In this document: in pieces, positions 6,195-6,269 of the stretch
How the letters are laid out: each line of letters begins with the position of its first letter
How positions within the stretch are numbered: position 1 is the first letter of the stretch
Assembly (NCBI GenBank): GCA_002493965.1
Contig: DLAP01000016.1
Coordinates: 1 to 6,269 of the forward strand
DNA length: 6,269 nt
DNA from: Clostridiales bacterium UBA7044
GTDB taxonomy: Bacteria; Bacillota; Clostridia; Oscillospirales; Oscillospiraceae
Direction of reading: 5' to 3'
The notes under the pieces: generated by a model
The model's database searches: none
What the model saw: the letters and a program-made list of their open reading frames with translations, nothing else
Told to the model about the DNA's origin: nothing
Position numbers and translations under genes: made by a program

Positions 6195-6267
6195 GGCAGA
6201 GGATGAGGGATTCGAACCCCCGCAAACGGAGTCAGAGTCCGGTGTGCTACCGTTACACAAATCCTCT
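6194..6267 (-). tRNA. tRNA-Gln (anticodon CTG)
   Basis: The leftward sequence folds into a full 74-nt cloverleaf. The acceptor stem is AGAGGAT/ATCCTCT (7 bp) with discriminator G and an encoded CCA. The D stem is GTGT/GCAC with one wobble, and the D loop has GGTA. The anticodon loop is CTCTGAC with anticodon CTG, reading CAG. The T arm is GGGGG-TTCGAAT-CCCTC. The anticodon stem has four good pairs and a C/T mismatch at 27-43. The first acceptor pair is A1-T72, a weak pair, as is common in glutamine tRNAs. The gene is complete; its upstream region lies outside the window. Confidence 0.95.
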
Positions 6268-6269
6268 AT

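Noticed and set aside
1..6269. CRISPR array or insertion sequence
   Set aside because: No regularly spaced repeats, no transposase or integrase coding sequence, and no terminal inverted repeats flanking a gene were seen.

Overview
The window looks like chromosomal DNA from an anaerobic, gut-type Clostridia (Oscillospirales-like) bacterium of the Bacillota. The core genes are GC-rich (about 60-70% in the stretches counted by eye) and have strong AGGAGG-type ribosome sites. The set of an M18 aminopeptidase, a YitT protein, a short bacterial malic enzyme and a DegV protein is typical of that group. No marker gene is present, so the taxonomy is an inference.

Layout. Positions 1-71 are the tail of something upstream, closed by a rho-independent terminator at 72-109. 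A rightward block follows: apeB (M18 aminopeptidase, 222-1538), a YitT-family membrane protein overlapping it by 4 bases (1535-2396, broken by one extra base in a run of six C), and a malic enzyme (2459-3628). A bidirectional terminator (3663-3710) separates this block from a leftward degV gene (4593-3736). degV has a near-consensus promoter at 4739-4767 and a structured leader of about 140 nt. Further right is a leftward DUF1016/YhcG-type PD-(D/E)XK nuclease gene (5868-4864). It has a visibly lower GC content (about 47% over three sampled lines) and its own extended -10 promoter, which suggests horizontally acquired accessory or defence DNA. The window ends with a leftward tRNA-Gln(CTG) gene (6267-6194) that encodes its CCA end and abuts a perfect 17-bp terminator stem.

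The least explained part is 5940-6193, between the nuclease and tRNA-Gln. It holds an isolated terminator-like hairpin, a degenerate copy of the tRNA-Gln 3' end that shares an exact 14-mer, and three strong consecutive hairpins followed by a canonical T-loop arm, all enclosed by an acceptor-like stem and ending in G-GCA. The arm order (acceptor, D-like, anticodon-like, variable-like, T, acceptor) is that of a class II tRNA, but the arms are oversized and no clear anticodon is visible. This is the best candidate for an undescribed element here: a tRNA-like small RNA, or the relic of a mobile element at the tRNA-Gln site.

Functionally, the rightward genes are housekeeping: peptide turnover, a membrane protein of unknown transport role, and malate-pyruvate metabolism. 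DegV binds fatty acids, and its usual kinase partner is not in the window. The nuclease is an orphan here, with no restriction-modification partner visible.
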